A stretch of 64,000 nucleotides of DNA from Takakia lepidozioides (Eukaryota > Streptophyta > Takakiopsida > Takakiales > Takakiaceae): NCBI GenBank assembly GCA_030704615.1, contig CM060734.1, forward strand, positions 8,122,001-8,186,000, in the 5' to 3' direction. Numbering within the stretch: position 1 is the stretch's first letter; every line of letters starts with the position of its first letter. A program made the position numbers and the translations under genes. Shown here piece after piece: positions 10,165-20,732 of the stretch. The notes under the pieces were generated by a model. The model saw nothing but the letters and a program-made list of their open reading frames with translations, did not search any database and was not told the DNA's origin.

Positions 10165-11240
10165 AGTGAACCCATCTAGTCGTCAAGCTCTTTGAGACCA
10201 TCTTCACTTGTTGCATCGAGGGAGTACCACCATGCTCGGATAGTCTGGTACAAGGAGTTTGCTTCGTCATCTATTGTTGCATCCTTAACGGTAGAGTCTC
10301 ATATGCTCCTATTGCATTGCTAGTTTTATGCAACTCTTCGTATGCCTTCGAAGGGACTACGCCCAATGGAACAGGCAAGTGCGCTCCCTACCTTGCATGG
10401 GTATTTTTGGGTCACCTGAACCAAAAACACATTTGACTGCATTCCAATTTGTCTGCGCATTGTCGGCCATGAATCCATAGAAGTTTGGATGAGGGACACC
10501 ATTCTGTCTCATGACATTCACAAGCGACTTCCACATTAGAATTTGAGACTCGGTGTTTTCGGATTGCATGTCGCATACTGCAATCGTCATAACCTTTTGG
10601 TAAACAGGATCGTAGACATGAGCAGCCATGGTTGTCCAATCCTTTACATGTTTCACGTGATCAAACATGAGCCATGACTTCTGGTGATTGCCACCGGGCT
10701 GCATTCTGCGGACCAGGCTAACCCCACTTCCCTCCCCCACTGTGGACATCTTGAATAAATACACTTTCATTGACCCCTGGCCATGGAAGACACTATCCTG
10801 AATGAAGTCATACCTGCTTCTACATTTCAATTCTAGGATGTTTTCCATAGAACCTGTGCTCCCTGGCCCCATCCTCAATGCGTTGATGTGATTACGAACA
10901 TTGGGTGAACTCAAAGTCGAAAAATGATCCATAACAGCCTCCAATTTTGTACCATCGAGTTTCCTTGTGGAATCCTCTGTTTCCCCTAGAATATGTTTTT
11001 GCAAGAAGGTCTTGCTTGCAGCAAGTGCAATGGCAGAAGGAGATGCATTAGGAGCATTCTGAACCTCATGTCACAGCAGTCCCCGTATCGTTTCAATACT
11101 TTCCCTACAATCCCCTTTGGATACTGGATGTGTATGGTTGCCCAAATGAACACAAGCCCAAGTTAGGCTGTGGCGACGGTGAAGGACATAGTACATCTGG
11201 GCCTTGCATGTGTTGAAGAAGGTTACCAGTGCTTGATCTT
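10165..11240 (-). pseudogene. Transposase-like protein relic (class not certain, MULE-like?)
   Basis: Read on the minus strand from about 11240, one frame gives AQMYYVLHRRHSLTWACVHL, GNHTHPVSKGDCRES, SAIALAASKTFL, then YDFIQDSVFHGQGSMKVYLF, FYGFMADNAQTNWNAVK, MQGRERTCLFHWA and AWWYSLDATSEDGLKELDD. In-frame stops occur after GLL (near 11070), after HWA (10357-10359) and later. The acidic MADN..NW and CLFHW segments resemble the catalytic region of plant and animal Mutator-like transposases; this is a recollection of a family pattern and not a search. Its downstream end abuts the hairpin cluster. Confidence 0.5.
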
Positions 11241-11630
11241 ATCAGGTGTGCTGCTGCTGCTGCGGCATACAGTTGACCATCTACCCATGCAGGTTTCTTG
11301 TAGCTATTGATCCACAGGGAATCATTAGTAATCTTATGCTTGAAATCTAGCCCTCTTGGATGAATTTGGACTTACTCTTTATCCCTGCTCCTTTAGCTAT
11401 CTCAGCCTCTGCACAAATCATGCACACATCTTTGCCTTGCTGCTACCGGCTGACAATGACAGCCTAGATTTGTCCCAACAAACTATCTAACCCTACTTAT
11501 CACACTAGTTCCTATGCTGACTTGTGCTTCCAACAGACGTTCACCTTTTTGCACCAACGAGCTAACTTGCAAAATTCAACCTGAAAATATAGGGATGACT
11601 CTGATAACAGGGGAAACAGGCTGAAATGTG
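11241..11630. other. No recognisable feature
   Basis: Between the transposase relic and a PPR fragment I see a CTG/CAG-rich spot near 11251-11266 and otherwise unremarkable single-copy-looking sequence without a supported gene. Confidence 0.4.
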
Positions 11631-11750
11631 TTGAAGAAGGCGCTCATAGGTCTCCAAAGCCTCCATCTCATGCCCTTGCTGTGCATATCCTGCAATCATC
11701 GCACTCCACGACCTCACATCTCGTTTAGCCATACTGTTGAACACTCCATG
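11631..11750 (-). pseudogene. PPR protein fragment
   Basis: The minus frame reads HGVFNSMAKRDVRSWSAMIA, then GYAQQGHEMEALETYERLL. This matches the end of one pentatricopeptide repeat and the next PLS-type repeat (VFxxMxxRDVxSWxxMIxGYxQxGxxxEAL) of plant organelle RNA-binding proteins. Only about one repeat is left, and the upstream frame is low-complexity, so this is a gene scrap. Confidence 0.6.
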
Positions 11751-11847
11751 CTGTCTCCGCTCTGAAGCTCCCGTATAGCACACGTCGTGACAATGGCCGA
11801 CACAACAAGAGCGAACATACAGTCCTCGATCCCACAAACAATACACT

Positions 11848-11932
11848 CGGCACTTCTCTCTCTCTCTATTCTCTCCTCCCCCCGCCCACCCGCATTCTCT
11901 CCTCCCCCCGCCCACCCGCTCTCTGTTGTACA
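11848..11932. repeat. CT-rich low-complexity tract with a 22 bp tandem repeat
   Basis: The tract is CTCTCTCT...CTCCTCCCC with the block TCTCTCCTCCCCCCGCCCACCC occurring twice in succession. It is simple sequence with no coding sense expected. Confidence 0.5.
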
Positions 11933-12079
11933 CGCAGGAAGATACCAGTATTTTAGAAACCTCTTATCCTGGTTCGCGAACCTTAAGAAAACACAGATGG
12001 TGGCACAGAAGCCAAACAAAACGCGAAGTCCCGTGTACATCGAACGTGCCCCCGCAACCCTAACAAGCAACTTTTTGTA

Positions 12080-12511
12080 ATTTTTTAACTTTTTGTCTTA
12101 AGTTTGAGTCAGGTGTGAGGTACCCTTGGAGTAGGAAAAACCAAATTCTCTACTAATGAATTTTGTAGTTGTTTTGTTTACTGATATTTACCAACATACA
12201 ACCATTTCACAGGTTTCGTGCCAATCTAGTCAAATTACAGTTAGCATTTTCACTGGTATTTTCTAAAATTATTTTATAATTTAAATCATATTATTGTCAA
12301 TTACACATATCATTCTCTAGATGACTGTGTCAGTATTAGATACCACACAGTCAAAAGCTTCACTACAGTAGTGAAATTTTTAACTATTCCATATTGAGGT
12401 TACTGTCTTAGCAGCAATTCTTGACTATATAGTGAAACTAATAGTGAAATGTGTCAATAGTGAAAATGATAGTGAAACGTCCATGGTTGGAAATCCCATG
12501 GGGGTGTTGTA
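12080..12511. other. AT-rich noncoding stretch with ATAGTGAAA motifs
   Basis: This is AT-rich sequence without an ORF. A short motif, (A)TAGTGAAA, recurs at least five times between 12369 and 12519. Nothing else is recognised. Confidence 0.4.
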
Positions 12512-12964
12512 GTGAAGTTGTCATGTATAGCATTGATACTGGCATTATGTATGCCGCCTCTAGTTCCGGCAGTGATGACAGATACAGCCCCTATCAATTT
12601 ACAGACTTTGGAACAAGAATTCGTGGGACGAATTAATATCAACAAATTAAAGGGCTACAAAGGGATACACGACCGAGCCCTCATCCATGATTTATATGCC
12701 AATGAAAAAGATCAAATGATAGACAAAGAACGAGAAAGCTTAAGCGCTTTCTACATCCATAACGACAGCATGGTGGATCAGCAAATAATGAAAAAGGTGG
12801 CAATACGAGTTCAGGGCACCAGCCGCTTTATGACCACCACGAGTTTGGAAAACGGCATTACCGCCGCGTATACCGTACGGAGAACCATGGCCATCACACA
12901 TGCCCTACACAACCGTGAACGAATACGAAGCAGCCAACGAGTCACTCATCGTGTTAAACTCTGA
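12512..12964 (+). CDS. Uncharacterised ORF with hydrophobic N-terminus (150 aa)
   Basis: The ATG-initiated ORF starts MKLSCIALILALCMPPLVPA, which looks like a signal peptide, and continues with a charged helical region (KDQMIDKERESLSAFYIHND). A shifted plus frame (12900-13106) continues with similar composition up to the edge of the minus-strand Gypsy at about 13107. This suggests a frameshifted longer coding region truncated by that element. No domain is recognised. Confidence 0.25.
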   Translation: MKLSCIALILALCMPPLVPAVMTDTAPINLQTLEQEFVGRININKLKGYKGIHDRALIHDLYANEKDQMIDKERESLSAFYIHNDSMVDQQIMKKVAIRVQGTSRFMTTTSLENGITAAYTVRRTMAITHALHNRERIRSSQRVTHRVKL

Positions 12965-13014
12965 GATGAATGAACCAGATGAATTCACCAATCGTGACAA
13001 CAGTACATCACGAT

Positions 13015-13434
13015 CTAACACTCATCAGATGGAGCGAGAACGACGACGCAATCCAACGGATTGTCAAAAGACGGCTGACGATAAGGGTAAAACAATTCAT
13101 AAGGTGACTTACTTGGCCGGATGTATCCCTTTGCCATGAGGTCCTTGAGCTGCTCCTTCAGCTCCACCAACTCTCTATGGCTCAACCGGTACGGTGCCTT
13201 GGCAGGCGGCTCCGTTCCCGGTATCACCTCGATCTTATGGTCAACCCTTCTTTGTGGTGGCAAACCGCTCGGGAAATCCTCCGGTATCACATCTTGGTAT
13301 TTCTCCAAGATTTCCTTGATCCAATTTGGGCTCGGCTCCCTATCGACTTCTCCTTTCACTTGCCTCACGTAAAGCAAAAACTCAGGCTGATGTGGCTCTT
13401 CCACGGCCCACTCATTTTTCATTAGCAGGTTCAT
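13015..13434 (-). pseudogene. Gypsy RT N-terminus, truncated
   Basis: The minus frame reads IKEILEKYQDVIPEDFPSGL, PPQRRVDHKIEVIPGTEPPA, then LKEQLKDLMAKGYIRPSKSPY. This is the standard segment linking protease to reverse transcriptase and the start of RT in Ty3/Gypsy elements. The next residues should be the RT fingers but turn into unrelated sequence at about 13107, so RT, RNase H and integrase are missing. Confidence 0.85.
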
Positions 13435-13830
13435 TCACCCTCCCACTCGGTTGGGCATTTCCGACAGCTGTAAAACTTCGCTACCATTCCCACACGGCAG
13501 CGTGACTACTCTCTTGCGGCCAGCTATGACCGCTCCGGATTTGCTCAAGAACGACATCCCCAAAATGAGTTCCACTCCATCGATCTCGCAAATAGTAAAG
13601 TTCTGACGCCCCTCCCAACTCCCCAGCTGAAGAGGAACGTCAAACGCCACCCTCGTTGCTAGCTGCGGTTCTCCCTTCGCAGAATGATTCAATAGAGGCC
13701 CCCACGTCACTCGTCGGGAGTCCCAGCTTCCATGCCGTTGCCGGTGTCATGAAGGAGTGCGACGCTCCTGTGTCCACCAACAACGACCTCTGGTTCAAGG
13801 GTCTGGCGATCTATTTGGCATTCCTGGTTC
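13435..13830 (-). pseudogene. Gypsy retropepsin (protease) with frameshift
   Basis: Two minus frames together give a retropepsin-like domain. The active site LVDTGASHSFM lies at about 13750-13785. After a frameshift near 13700 comes VAFDVPLQLGSWEGRQNFTICEIDGVELILGM, then the flap-distal GMSFLSK region. The DTGA triad is intact. It lies between zinc-knuckle gag (14.3 kb) and the RT start (13.4 kb) in the expected order. Confidence 0.75.
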
Positions 13831-14329
13831 TCCGTACGTGATATTTTTTTCCCAAAAATCGTTGAGCTCTTTGGAAGAGGCTCTCAGACAGCCTTTGTTT
13901 GGTAACTTTGATTGAGACTCTGAGCTATTGGTTAAGTGCTCCCCCAAATGGGCACATTGGGAAGTTGCAGGGGTTTCCAATTTCATGCACTGGTGGGAAA
14001 ATGGCTCCCTCATCTCCCCTTCTGTGGCACACTAATAGCAGCCACCCTATCCGCTAGAAGAGTCAGGGCAGGGTGGGAGTCCATCACCGGAGACATTCTT
14101 GAGTCTTGGAATTCCCTACTAGCCTCGTTCCCTGCTAATGGAAGGTGTCTCATTCCACATATTATCCCGCTCACGAACATCAACTGACTTCCTTTACGCA
14201 AAGCTCCTGTCTCCTGATATAACTCACAAGAGTAGTTGTCTACCTTGCAAGTCTTGGCGGCCACAGCCTCCAACAAGCGGCTGATGGAGTCCTCGGACAA
14301 CTCCGTGGTCGCCCGGGTCATGTTCAACT

Positions 14330-14880
14330 ATAAGGGTTTCGGGCACTTCTTGGCCATGTGCCCGGGCTCCCCGCAATTAAAGCACACCCCATCGAAGGTC
14401 GACTTTTGTCCGCCATAAAAAGCCGCAGCTGATTTTCCTTTCGGAGCACCGGGTGCCGCCTTGACGTGCAAAGGCCCTCCCTTGATTTCCAAGCGCCATT
14501 GTCGCCGCGTGGCCTATCCCATTTCTTTTCCGATCAGAAGAAGTCACCATCCCGCTGGACCTTCTTGTGGTTCAGCTCTGTACGGCCCTGTCTTTTGCCC
14601 AGGCTAGGGACATCCGAGAAACACTCAGCCATTTCAATTGCCTCGTTTAAAGTCTTTGGTGGCCTCTCCTCCAACTTCTGCCTGGCCCATGGGGCCAGTC
14701 CCACCACAAAGTTGAAGACCATTTTTGGTTCCGCCATATCCGCGACTACGAGCAATAGCATATTGAAAGCTTGAACATATCCCCGGATGTCATCCGTTTG
14801 TTTCAAGTTTCTCATCTTGTCCCGGGCAAGCCAGGACGCGTTGAGGGGCACAAACTATTTTTTCAGTAGTTCCTTGAACC
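14330..14880 (-). pseudogene. Gypsy gag: capsid and one zinc knuckle
   Basis: The minus frame 14851-14534 reads ARDKMRNLKQTDDIRGYVQA, VVGLAPWARQKLEERPPKTL and EAIEMAECF, a retrotransposon capsid (Retrotrans_gag) segment. Further along, CFNCGEPGHMAKKC (14350-14390) is a classical CX2CX4HX4C RNA-binding knuckle. A stop follows KPL near 14328. The 13850-14320 part between gag and protease is a degraded linker. Confidence 0.8.
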
Positions 14881-14911
14881 CACTCTTGCTCAAGGTCTTT
14901 CGCGTACTAAA

Positions 14912-14929
14912 CTCTAGGTTCTGATACCA
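14912..14929 (-). other. Primer-binding site (initiator-Met tRNA type)
   Basis: The minus strand reads TGGTATCAGAACCTAGAG, differing by one base (A for G) from the TGGTATCAGAGCC element complementary to the plant initiator tRNA-Met. It lies 2 bp inside the LTR edge. Confidence 0.75.
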
Positions 14930-14931
14930 AG

Positions 14932-15310
14932 TGTCGCGCACCTCACTTTGGTAACTCCCCTTTAAGTCATAGTTACTCGCTTTGATGCACGCGCCTAACT
15001 CCTAAACTGGCCGCCGGGCCAACTCGGAGCTTCGGCTACTCACTGGGGCATAACGGTCCCCCCTTGCTCCTCCACGAGACCCTCGCACATTTTGGGCCTA
15101 GTGGAAATTCCCTTTGGTTGTTGGCAGTCCAGAACAGCTCCCCACACCTTGGTCGTTTTTCGGCTCGCACGCTTACTCACTAGCTTTTGGTCACCAACGG
15201 GTTTGCACCGTTCTCGGGGTTAGTACTCCCTATATATACTTCTGTAGGTGTCCGCGGGGGTTCCTCAAACATCCAAGTCCAAATCTGGTGCACCACCACC
15301 TAGACCCTTG
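14932..15310 (-). mobile_element. 5' LTR (partly delimited) of the 13-15 kb Gypsy
   Basis: The LTR ends, on the minus strand, at GTGCGCGACA (14932) just before the primer-binding site. A TATATATA box lies at 15231-15238. The 5' edge was not resolved and is given approximately. GTGAGTC-rich repeated sequence continues to about 15430. No second LTR is present, since the element is truncated at 13107. Confidence 0.5.
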
Positions 15311-15471
15311 ACTCCCTGTGATGAGTCGCGGTGAGTCTTGGCCCACCCACCACGGCCCCAATGGACCGTGATGAGTCCCAAGACTCCCCACGACTCCCAC
15401 CACAAGGCCTCAGCCTCATGGTGAGTCCTATGCCTCCCCCACTATGATTCCCTAAGCTACCACCACCTCGC

Positions 15472-15554
15472 GTGGAGCCCCCCCACCACAACCCGGTTTG
15501 CGGGGCTCCACCTAGTGAGCGCCTCTGCCTCCTTGAGTGCCTTCGGCACTCAAG
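15472..15554. other. Two adjacent perfect hairpins
   Basis: GTGGAGCCCC (15472-15481) pairs with GGGGCTCCAC (15502-15511). CTTGAGTGCC TTC GGCACTCAAG (15532-15554) is a 10 bp perfect stem with a 3 nt loop. They lie at the junction between the LTR side and the LINE 3' fragment. Confidence 0.55.
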
Positions 15555-15654
15555 GGTGCTTCAGCCCCCTTTCCTACTGCTGCCATTGCCCCCACCACAG
15601 GGGCAGCCCCTCTTGTGTCATTGCCCCCCGCCCTCGAGGCAAAGGGCCGCGACA

Positions 15655-16074
15655 TCCCCCATCGATATACCAATATACCACACTGCCACTAACCAGGGCA
15701 TCGCCCTCAGACTTCCTGGCCCTGCCACCATATTGCGTGCTGAACTTATGGCTATAATTGAAGCACTCTCTTTGATAGATGTCTTCCCTCCTCCATACTA
15801 CATCTTCACAGATAGCCTTACCTCATTTTTTCTGATCCGGAATCACATCTCCCGTCCCTCCTCCCACCACCATCACCCAGACCGCAACCTCATTACAGCC
15901 ATTGTCAACCTCGTTATTTCCAAGGGCCACCCTGTCCACCTCCTCAAGGTTTGCTCGCACACTGGCATCCAAGGTAACGAGGCTGCGGACACGCTTGCTC
16001 AAACATGCGCCTCTAAACCTCCAGTGGACCCCACAGTCGACCCTATTCACATCGTTCATACCCATCCCTTCTGA
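15655..16074 (+). pseudogene. LINE RNase H domain, N-terminally truncated
   Basis: The frame reads ILRAELMAIIEAL (catalytic Glu), YYIFTDSLTSFFLI (catalytic Asp), and near the end LKVCSHTGIQGNEAADTLAQ (HTGIQGNExAD, catalytic Asp and the conserved His). The first catalytic Asp lies before the break at about 15650. The frame ends at a TGA (16072-16074), and the rest of the protein continues in another frame. Confidence 0.8.
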
Positions 16075-16076
16075 TT

Positions 16077-16793
16077 CATACACCACGTCCCAGACCCCCC
16101 CCCGTACCCAGACCGATCCGTAATCTTATGACCACTCTCACCCGTGAAGCTAACAAACAAGCCATAACATCTATGAGCCGCACCAAAGTACACATTCAGA
16201 AATGGACCCAGTCCACAGTCCTCCATCATAAGCTATCAAACCACTTCTGGCACACCAAAGCCACTACTGATGCACAAATCCGACAAACACTCAAATTCAG
16301 GTACGCCCAATACATGGGCCACCAGCGTAAACACATCTTCTGGCCACATTTTTCCCCTTCCCCATATTGCCCGTTATGCTCAAATACCCACCATGAACGC
16401 GGCACCTGGCCTCACCTCCTTAGCCAATGTACCCCTCCAATCATTCCTGGCCTTCATATCACCCGTTACAATCACACAGTCTGGCATATCCATAAACTCC
16501 TTCGGAGCCATGGTGAAACCAGGTGGTTCTCACTCATGAACGCTGGTACCTACCAAGGCCGACCACCAGACCATACTGTACCACTATGGTTGCTCCCATG
16601 TACATGTACTCGCTCACCATGTACATGTACTCGCTCACCATGCACCTGCCCCGCTAGACTCTGCCATGATATTCTACTTGTCCAAGGCCTGCCCACTTGC
16701 ACCCCACCACCCACTATACCATCCCCACAACTCACCATCCACTTCATTGAATTTACATACTTTCATGATCGCTACCCCAATGACAAAAACGAC
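16077..16793 (+). pseudogene. LINE ORF C-terminal region with Cys/His knuckle
   Basis: The plus frame 16128-16793 (open from about 16077) reads REANKQAITSMSRTKVHIQK and RKHIFWPHFSPSPYCPLC, then HHERGTWPHLLSQCTPP. The CPLC-x-H-x-H-x-C arrangement is the usual knuckle at the C-terminus of this LINE clade. It lacks a stop before the Gypsy junction. One frameshift separates it from RNase H. Confidence 0.7.
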
Positions 16794-16836
16794 AAAAATA
16801 TGCTCCGCTCATCCTTGCAATCGTGTACCTTTTTGA

Positions 16837-18264
16837 TTAGAAAGGTCCCATCCATGGCATTTTCAATTTGCCTCCCAGTTTGATCTTTTTGATCTTTGGT
16901 AGCCATAAGATAATTTCTCCATCTTGGAAAGATTTTACTTTCCCTTCTGATACTCTCTTTTTCCGTTGCTCTTGAATTCGTGCCATATTATTTGCAGCGT
17001 CTGCTCGAACTTCTTCCAAGTGGAACAATTCATGTTCCCTGACTCGTAGTGATTCCTCCAAACCCCATCGTTCATGAGTCGAGGTTCTTAATGTGGGTAC
17101 CATACACTCAATTGGTAGTAGTGCTTCTGCTCCATACACCAGTTGAAATGGTGTATGATTCGTGGTCACCTTGTATGATGTCCTGAATGCCCATAGTGTC
17201 GTATTCATCTTGGTATCCCAATCTGTGCAATTGGCATTTACTATCTTTGTCAAGAGAGTGCATAATACTTTGTTTGTAGATTCTTCTTGGCCATTACCCT
17301 GAGGGTACTAAGCGGTACTCTTGTGGTGCACAATCATGAATTCTTCCGTCGGGCATTTTATGGTATCATTCATAAAATGTGAACCTTGATCACTGACAAA
17401 CTCCAGTGGACAACTGAATCGTGTGATTATGTTCTCATATAAGAACTTGGCTGTTGACTTGGTAGTGTTGTCTCTTAATGCCTTGGCCTCTACCCACTTG
17501 GAAGTATAATCAATGGTTGTGAGAATGTATTGGTTCTGTGTATATCTTGCTGGAGGTTTAATGGGTCCTACGAAGTCTAGCCCCCAACGCTGAAATGACT
17601 CTGTTGTTAATATTGGGTGCATAGTTCTTTTCCTAGTTCTTTCTACTGGTCCCATCCTCTGGCAGACATCACACTGTTGACAGTGTTCATATGTGTCTCC
17701 GAAAACAGTAGGCCACCAGTAACCTGCTAGTAATATCTTCTTTGCTGTCAAGTCTGAACTGAAGTGTCCTCCTGCAATTCCTTCGTGTAACTCCTGCATC
17801 ACTGTTTTGGCTTGTTCTTTGTTCACACATCTTCTCATTATGGAATCAATTCCTCTTTTGTACATAATTCCTCTGATCACTGTGTATGGCTTGCTTTTCA
17901 TTGAAAACTTTCTCCTGTCATCTTTGGTATAATCTTCAGGAAATTTTCCCGTGCTCAGATAGTATTTGATTGGCCATTGCCAATCATCTGGATCTTGATC
18001 TTGATTTTGGAAGTCTTCTGGTTCTTCCTTGGTAACTGCATAAGCTCCAATGCTAATACTGGCCAATTCTTGATTATTTGGCTCCTCGTTTTCCTTGTCA
18101 TCTTCTTCTTCTGGATCTGGCTCTTCTTCAATAAAAGGTCCTTCATCAAGAGGTTCATCTTCATCTGATGAGTCCTCTTCTTCATCAGTGTCATCCATCA
18201 ACTTAAGAGAGTCTGGAAGGTCATAGTCTCCTTGAAACACTCCCAGAGCGTCTAGATGGTCTGT
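16837..18264 (-). pseudogene. Gypsy integrase
   Basis: The minus frame has an acidic spacer (about 18050-18200) and then the H2C2 zinc domain: HEGIAGGHFSSDL, with CQQCDVCQ after it. The DDE core follows: first Asp in RWGLDFVGPI (about 17575), second in FVSDQGSHF (about 17390), and Glu in QGNGQEESTNKV (about 17285). The C-terminal domain then runs to WMGPF, where the LINE cuts it. A TAG at 17308-17310 replaces the Tyr codon expected before YPQG. The three acidic residues are intact. Confidence 0.9.
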
Positions 18265-19551
18265 TTATGTTTCTTGTGCTTCTGGTTGAACAACAAACAA
18301 AAATGCATCGGGAAGTTGATCCTCCACTCCTGTTGCTGGTTCTCCAGTGATAATTCTTGACAGATGATCTGCTGTAACATGTAATCTTCCAGGTTTATTA
18401 ACAACTTCAAAATCATACTCATGAAGAAGTAATAACCATCGAGCAACCCTGCCACTAGCAAATGGTCGATTTGCCAAATGAACCAAAGCCTGATGATCAA
18501 CAATAAATTTAAAGCGATTGCCAAGTAAATAATGCCGAAACTTTTGAACAGCATAAATCATTGTCAATGCTTCCCTTTCCGTGGTGCTATAGTTCTTCTC
18601 AGCCGCTGTCAGTAATCTGCTTGCATAATAGATTGGTGAATCTATTGTGCCTGTCACATTCTGAGCCAGAACTGTCCCCAAAGCAATGCCTGATGCATCA
18701 CTGTGTACATGAAATGGTAAATCCCATCTTGGATTTATTAGAATTGGTGCTGCTGTGAGTGCCCTTTTCAGTGAATCAAATGATTCATAGCAAGCTGGAG
18801 ACCATCGGTATTCGGCATCCTTCTTCAGCAGTCTATAGACTGATGCCGCTCTGTGAGCATATTTGGCCATGTACCTTCTATAATAGCTTGTCTGTCCCAG
18901 AAATCTCTTGAGTTTCTTGGGATTTTCTGGTGGTGGTATTTTCTAGATAACGTCCACCTTCCTTGGATCTACCAGAATTCCCTGCTGGCACACAATGTGT
19001 CCCAACAGTAATCTTGAATTTACACAAAATGTACATTTTTCCGGATTGAGACTTACTCCATTGTCTCTGCAAGCTTGTAGGCACAGTTTTAACTGTGCCA
19101 AGTGTTTGGATTTCTGTCCGAAGACACTGAAATCATCCAAGAATACCTGCATAAAGTCATTGAGATAGCTCTTGAATATCTCAGATATTGCTCTCTGACA
19201 CGTGGCCGGTGCGTTGCAAAGTCCAAATGGCATGACTTTGTAAGCGTAGGCTCCCCATTCAGTGATGAATGCGATCTTCTCTCGGTCTTTTTCTGCCATC
19301 CGTACCTGATTGTACCCACTGAATCCATCCATGAATGAGTACATCTCATGTCCCGTTACTGTGTCCAACACTATTTCTGTGAAAGGCAGTGGAAATGGGT
19401 CTTTTTTGGTTCCTGCATTTAATTTGCGGTAGTCCACACATGCTCGTAATTTACCATTCTTCTTGGGCACTATTACAATGGGTGATAACCATTGTGCATC
19501 GAGTAATTTCTTGATTTCTTCCCAAACCTTAGCTGCATAGTTGGGGTTCAT
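18265..19551 (-). pseudogene. Gypsy reverse transcriptase and RNase H
   Basis: The minus frame begins MNPNYAAKVWEEIKKLL and includes VPKKNGKLRACVDYRKLN, FMDGFSGYNQ and VMPFGLCNAPATCQRAI. The catalytic box is FLDDFSVF (Phe for the usual Tyr). RNase H follows with HVHSDASGIALG, STTEREALTMIYAVQ, VDHQALVHL and DHLSRI. Two nonsense codons (TAG 18943-18945, TAA 18265-18267) interrupt one otherwise continuous frame. Length and motif order are normal for Ty3/Gypsy. Confidence 0.92.
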
Positions 19552-19554
19552 TCT

Positions 19555-20690
19555 TTAATGGTTCTGACGAACTGGCTTCGTGTCAACTTCCAATTCAATC
19601 CGGTGCTGACAGATGTTGGAAGGTATGCCCTTCAAATCTTTATAGTTCCAAGCGAATACATCCTTGTATTTAGTGAATAATGTAGTGGCATCTTGTAGAA
19701 ATGATTCTTCAAGACCTGCACTTACTCGTATTATCTGTGGTTCTTCCACTGTTTCCAGATTCACTTGAATCAATTGTGTTTCTTCCGTTACTGCCCATCC
19801 TGCAATCTCCTGTCCGATGGTTGCAATCGTGGCAGATACTTCACTGATGTTAATGTCCTCTTCTCTTTCTTGATAAAAACGGGCAGGGTGTTGAGGTGTG
19901 TCCATAGCTTCTTCCTCAGACTCTTCCGGTATTGGAGTACTTGGTTCTCCTTGGGTGTTCACCATGTGACATCCTACTGTTGTGGTATTTTTGACCACTA
20001 ATTGACCAATGGGTTCTATCTGTGGATGTGTTTCATATACTCTGGCTTCTTCTTCATCCGACAGTCCACTGGACCAGTCATACTCTTCCACTATGCAAGG
20101 TCGTTTCTCTCGTGGAATCGCACCTCGTTGCTTCGTGGTGATAGTGACATGTACTTCTGATCCCTTTTTTATCGTGAGAGTCTGGCTTCCCCAATCGTGG
20201 TGTGATTGGGCTTGTGTTAACCATGGTCGGCCAAGTAGTAGCGAATATCTTTCCGCCACATCCTCCATTTTGAGAATGGTTACTGATACTTCATATACCA
20301 GTCCTGCTACTTCCATCGCAAGGCGTCTGATGATACCCAACGGCTGTACTTTCCGTTGATCGGCCATTCGTACTGTGAATGGAGCAGGTTCCGTGTGCCC
20401 CAATCCTACTGACTTCTTCATCCTTTCCGTCATGATATTCACTCTCGATCCTCCATCGAGGAGTACATCCGTTACCAGTTTCCGTCCAATACGTACTTGT
20501 ATTACTGGTATCGCTTCGTCGTAGTCTGGAGCTCGTTCTGCATAACAGCGGGCGGAATCTGGGGCAAACGAGCAGTGGGAATTTCTCGCACAGAATCCCC
20601 ACTTGAAGGCGATGGCGATTTGGAAACTCTTGGGCTTCCAATGCTGGAAGACAGATTGTGCGGCAACATGACGGGACCTCGAGGTGCTGT
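19555..20690 (-). pseudogene. Gypsy protease and protease-RT linker
   Basis: The minus frame contains VIQVRIGRKLVTDVLLDGGS then RVNIM (about 20430-20510), the retropepsin strand with the Asp of the active site at 20455-20457. The motif is DGG where D(T/S)G is usual. LLLGRPWL is the second conserved strand. A long acidic linker ends in LFTKYKDVFAWNYKDLKGI and HRIELEVDTKPVRQ, leading into RT. TAA at 19555-19557 breaks the join. Upstream of about 20690 the frame turns into hairpin and low-complexity sequence, so gag is missing. Confidence 0.8.
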
Positions 20691-20732
20691 CCGAATGTTC
20701 CTGTCGGATCTCCAGGAATCCTCTTCCCTTTC

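Larger units (their letters stand above)
15613..16836 (+). mobile_element. 3' part of a LINE retrotransposon
   Basis: This pyrimidine-rich plus-strand block encodes LINE RNase H and the C-terminal zinc-knuckle region. It starts inside RNase H and is cut at 16836 by the minus-strand Gypsy. The composition and coding bias match the 5' LINE part at 0.6-3.8 kb. A 21 bp unit (TGTACTCGCTCACCATGTACA phase) is duplicated in tandem at 16598-16640 and adds Cys/Thr/Arg/Ser/Pro codons. Confidence 0.75.

Noticed and set aside
3600-15650. A single LINE interrupted by 12 kb of insertions, joining the 0.6-3.8 kb and 15.6-16.8 kb parts
   Set aside because: Same strand and composition, but the first part ends in RT and the second begins in mid RNase H, with the sequence between missing. 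No target duplication supports nesting, so they are treated as two copies.
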